From: Pseudomonadota bacterium
GTDB taxonomy: Bacteria; Pseudomonadota; Gammaproteobacteria; Steroidobacterales; Steroidobacteraceae
DNA length: 5,922 nucleotides
Direction of reading: 5' to 3'
NCBI GenBank assembly: GCA_023433465.1
Contig: JAEZCR010000001.1
Span: 1 to 5,922, forward strand
Below the pieces are notes generated by a model. The model was not told where the DNA came from. It was given only the letters and a program-made list of their open reading frames with translations, and searched no databases. Below are positions 5,157 through 5,922 of the stretch, one piece after another (position 1 is the first letter of the stretch; the number at the start of each line of letters is the position of its first letter). The position numbers and the translations under genes were made by a program.

Positions 5157-5857
5157 GTCTTTCCGAGCGCCGCCCGCAATTCGGCGGCTGCCTCGGTCGC
5201 GGCCGCGCGATAGTCGGGCGAGGCGAGCAGGCGATCCACGATCCATCGCGCACCGGTGCGGGCGGCTTCCAGGTCGCTCGGGAAGTGCACGCCGCACATC
5301 GCGCGGGACCGCGCGAACTCTTCCGCCCGAGCGAGCAGGGCGTCACGGCGCTCCGGCGCCATGTCCGCCAGTAGATAGGCCACGACGTAGCCGTAGGCGG
5401 CATGGCCGCTCGGGTATGAGCGGTCGCCCGCGACGTCGCCGATGCACGGCTGGATGGCGGGTTCGACCACGTAGGGCCGATGACGCGCGAACTTCTTCTT
5501 CGGCGCGCGCACGTAGCGGCTGACGTCGTCTTCCACGTCGTTCATGAGCGAGCGCAGCTTCCGGAGCGGTGGAGGCTGCCGCGGATCGAGGCCGAGGGCT
5601 TCGTAGAACCGGTCGACGTCCTTGCGTCGATCGTCCCGCGCCGCGTCGACATCGGTGGCGCCACGGGTCCGCTGCAACTGGAGCAACTCGTCGAGCTCGC
5701 GCCGCTCCTGGGCGGAACCCGCGGCGGGCGGTGGCGGGAAAATCGCCACGAACTCGCTCGTGTCCGCGGCCAGGAAACGTGCCGGCCTGTAATCGATGGC
5801 GACCCACGTACCCGCGACCACCGCCAGCAACCCCGCGCCGACGAACCAGGCGCGCAC
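4877..5857 (-). CDS. Exported class A-like acid phosphatase (PAP2 superfamily)
   Basis: Phosphomonoesterase of the PAP2/vanadium-haloperoxidase fold. It has all three active-site motifs: K-x6-RP in KKKFARHRP (about residues 120-128), PSGH within SYPSGHAAYGY (149-152), and SR-x5-H-x3-D in SRAMCGVHFPSD (184-195). The SYPSGH and SRxxCGxH wording resembles class A non-specific acid phosphatases such as PhoN. A hydrophobic N-terminus (about 4-20) suggests export or anchoring to the periplasm. I chose GTG 5857 because AGGAGG lies nine bases upstream; GTG 5884 is the alternative and adds nine residues. The recognisable domain ends near residue 231, just before the kinase stop. The remaining ~92 residues are antisense to the kinase gene, Ser/Pro/Arg-rich and domain-free, so the true stop may have been lost. 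Substrate unknown. The domain call is firm; the C-terminal end is doubtful. Confidence 0.85.
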   Translation of the reverse strand: MRAWFVGAGLLAVVAGTWVAIDYRPARFLAADTSEFVAIFPPPPAAGSAQERRELDELLQLQRTRGATDVDAARDDRRKDVDRFYEALGLDPRQPPPLRKLRSLMNDVEDDVSRYVRAPKKKFARHRPYVVEPAIQPCIGDVAGDRSYPSGHAAYGYVVAYLLADMAPERRDALLARAEEFARSRAMCGVHFPSDLEAARTGARWIVDRLLASPDYRAAATEAAAELRAALGKTQPAGHSSANRAPPRLALPLTDTRPRCRAAILATIASPSPNPPVSRLRLVSSRVKAWNTEALCASGIPSPSSSTTSRHMPFSQATSTLTLRRA

Positions 5858-5866
5858 GGGTTTCAG

Positions 5867-5872
5867 CCTCCT
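5867..5872 (-). promoter_or_regulatory. Ribosome-binding site deciding the phosphatase start
   Basis: AGGAGG on the minus strand, nine bases before GTG 5857. If translation began at 5884 these six bases would be two tandem AGG arginine codons, rare in a GC-rich genome that otherwise uses CGC/CGG, so a ribosome-binding role is the simpler reading. Confidence 0.65.
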
Positions 5873-5922
5873 GAACCCGAGCACGGTCAGGACCCGGTCC
5901 AGTGCCGCGATCTATCTACCGC

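Noticed and set aside
5148..5177. Hairpin GCGGGC/GCCCGC around the kinase stop as a terminator
   Set aside because: Six-bp stem, 18-base loop and no T-run. Such pairs are common by chance in GC-rich DNA.
4185..5297. Long 370-codon open frame antisense to the kinase
   Set aside because: Composition is rich in Arg, His, Gln and Glu with no domain or start signals. It is a typical shadow of a GC-rich gene, and it also overlaps the phosphatase in another frame.
1..5922. CRISPR arrays, tRNA/rRNA genes, insertion sequences or attachment sites
   Set aside because: No regularly spaced repeats with spacers, no tRNA-like cloverleaf or CCA end, and no transposase-like protein or flanking inverted repeats were seen.

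Overview
The window is GC-rich (roughly two thirds G+C by eye), with dense gene packing, GTG and TTG starts, and protein families typical of a Gram-negative proteobacterium. The outer-membrane OmpV/MipA barrel next to a DUF3019 protein points to Gammaproteobacteria. A high-GC lineage such as the Steroidobacteraceae or Xanthomonadales relatives is a guess, not something the sequence proves.

Layout. (1) Bases 1-1321 carry the end of dnaK and a complete dnaJ on the + strand: the classical chaperone pair, with a perfect 10-bp hairpin wrapped around the dnaK stop codon. (2) Bases 1326-1628, on the - strand, encode a small unrecognised lipoprotein that converges on dnaJ with only 4 bp between the two stop codons. 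(3) Bases 1629-1803 are a 175-bp divergent control region with short direct repeats. (4) Bases 1804-5156, on the + strand, form a tightly coupled four-gene operon: an OmpV/MipA-family outer-membrane barrel, a secreted four-cysteine DUF3019 protein, an OmpR-family response regulator and a membrane histidine kinase. The genes are joined by a 4-bp gap and two 4-nt stop/start overlaps. (5) Bases 4877-5857, on the - strand, encode an exported class A-like acid phosphatase of the PAP2 superfamily. Its reading frame runs about 280 bp antisense into the 3' end of the kinase gene.

How the parts may work together. The barrel, DUF3019, regulator and kinase set places one candidate component in each envelope compartment (outer membrane, periplasm, inner membrane, cytoplasm). 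I read it as a self-contained envelope-sensing module in which the barrel and/or the DUF3019 protein could act as co-sensors for the kinase's acidic periplasmic domain. OmpV-type genes beside two-component genes are known in gammaproteobacteria, but the role of DUF3019 is not established to my knowledge. The phosphatase is a periplasmic neighbour, and any functional tie to the module is speculation. The chaperone locus and the sensing operon look unrelated.
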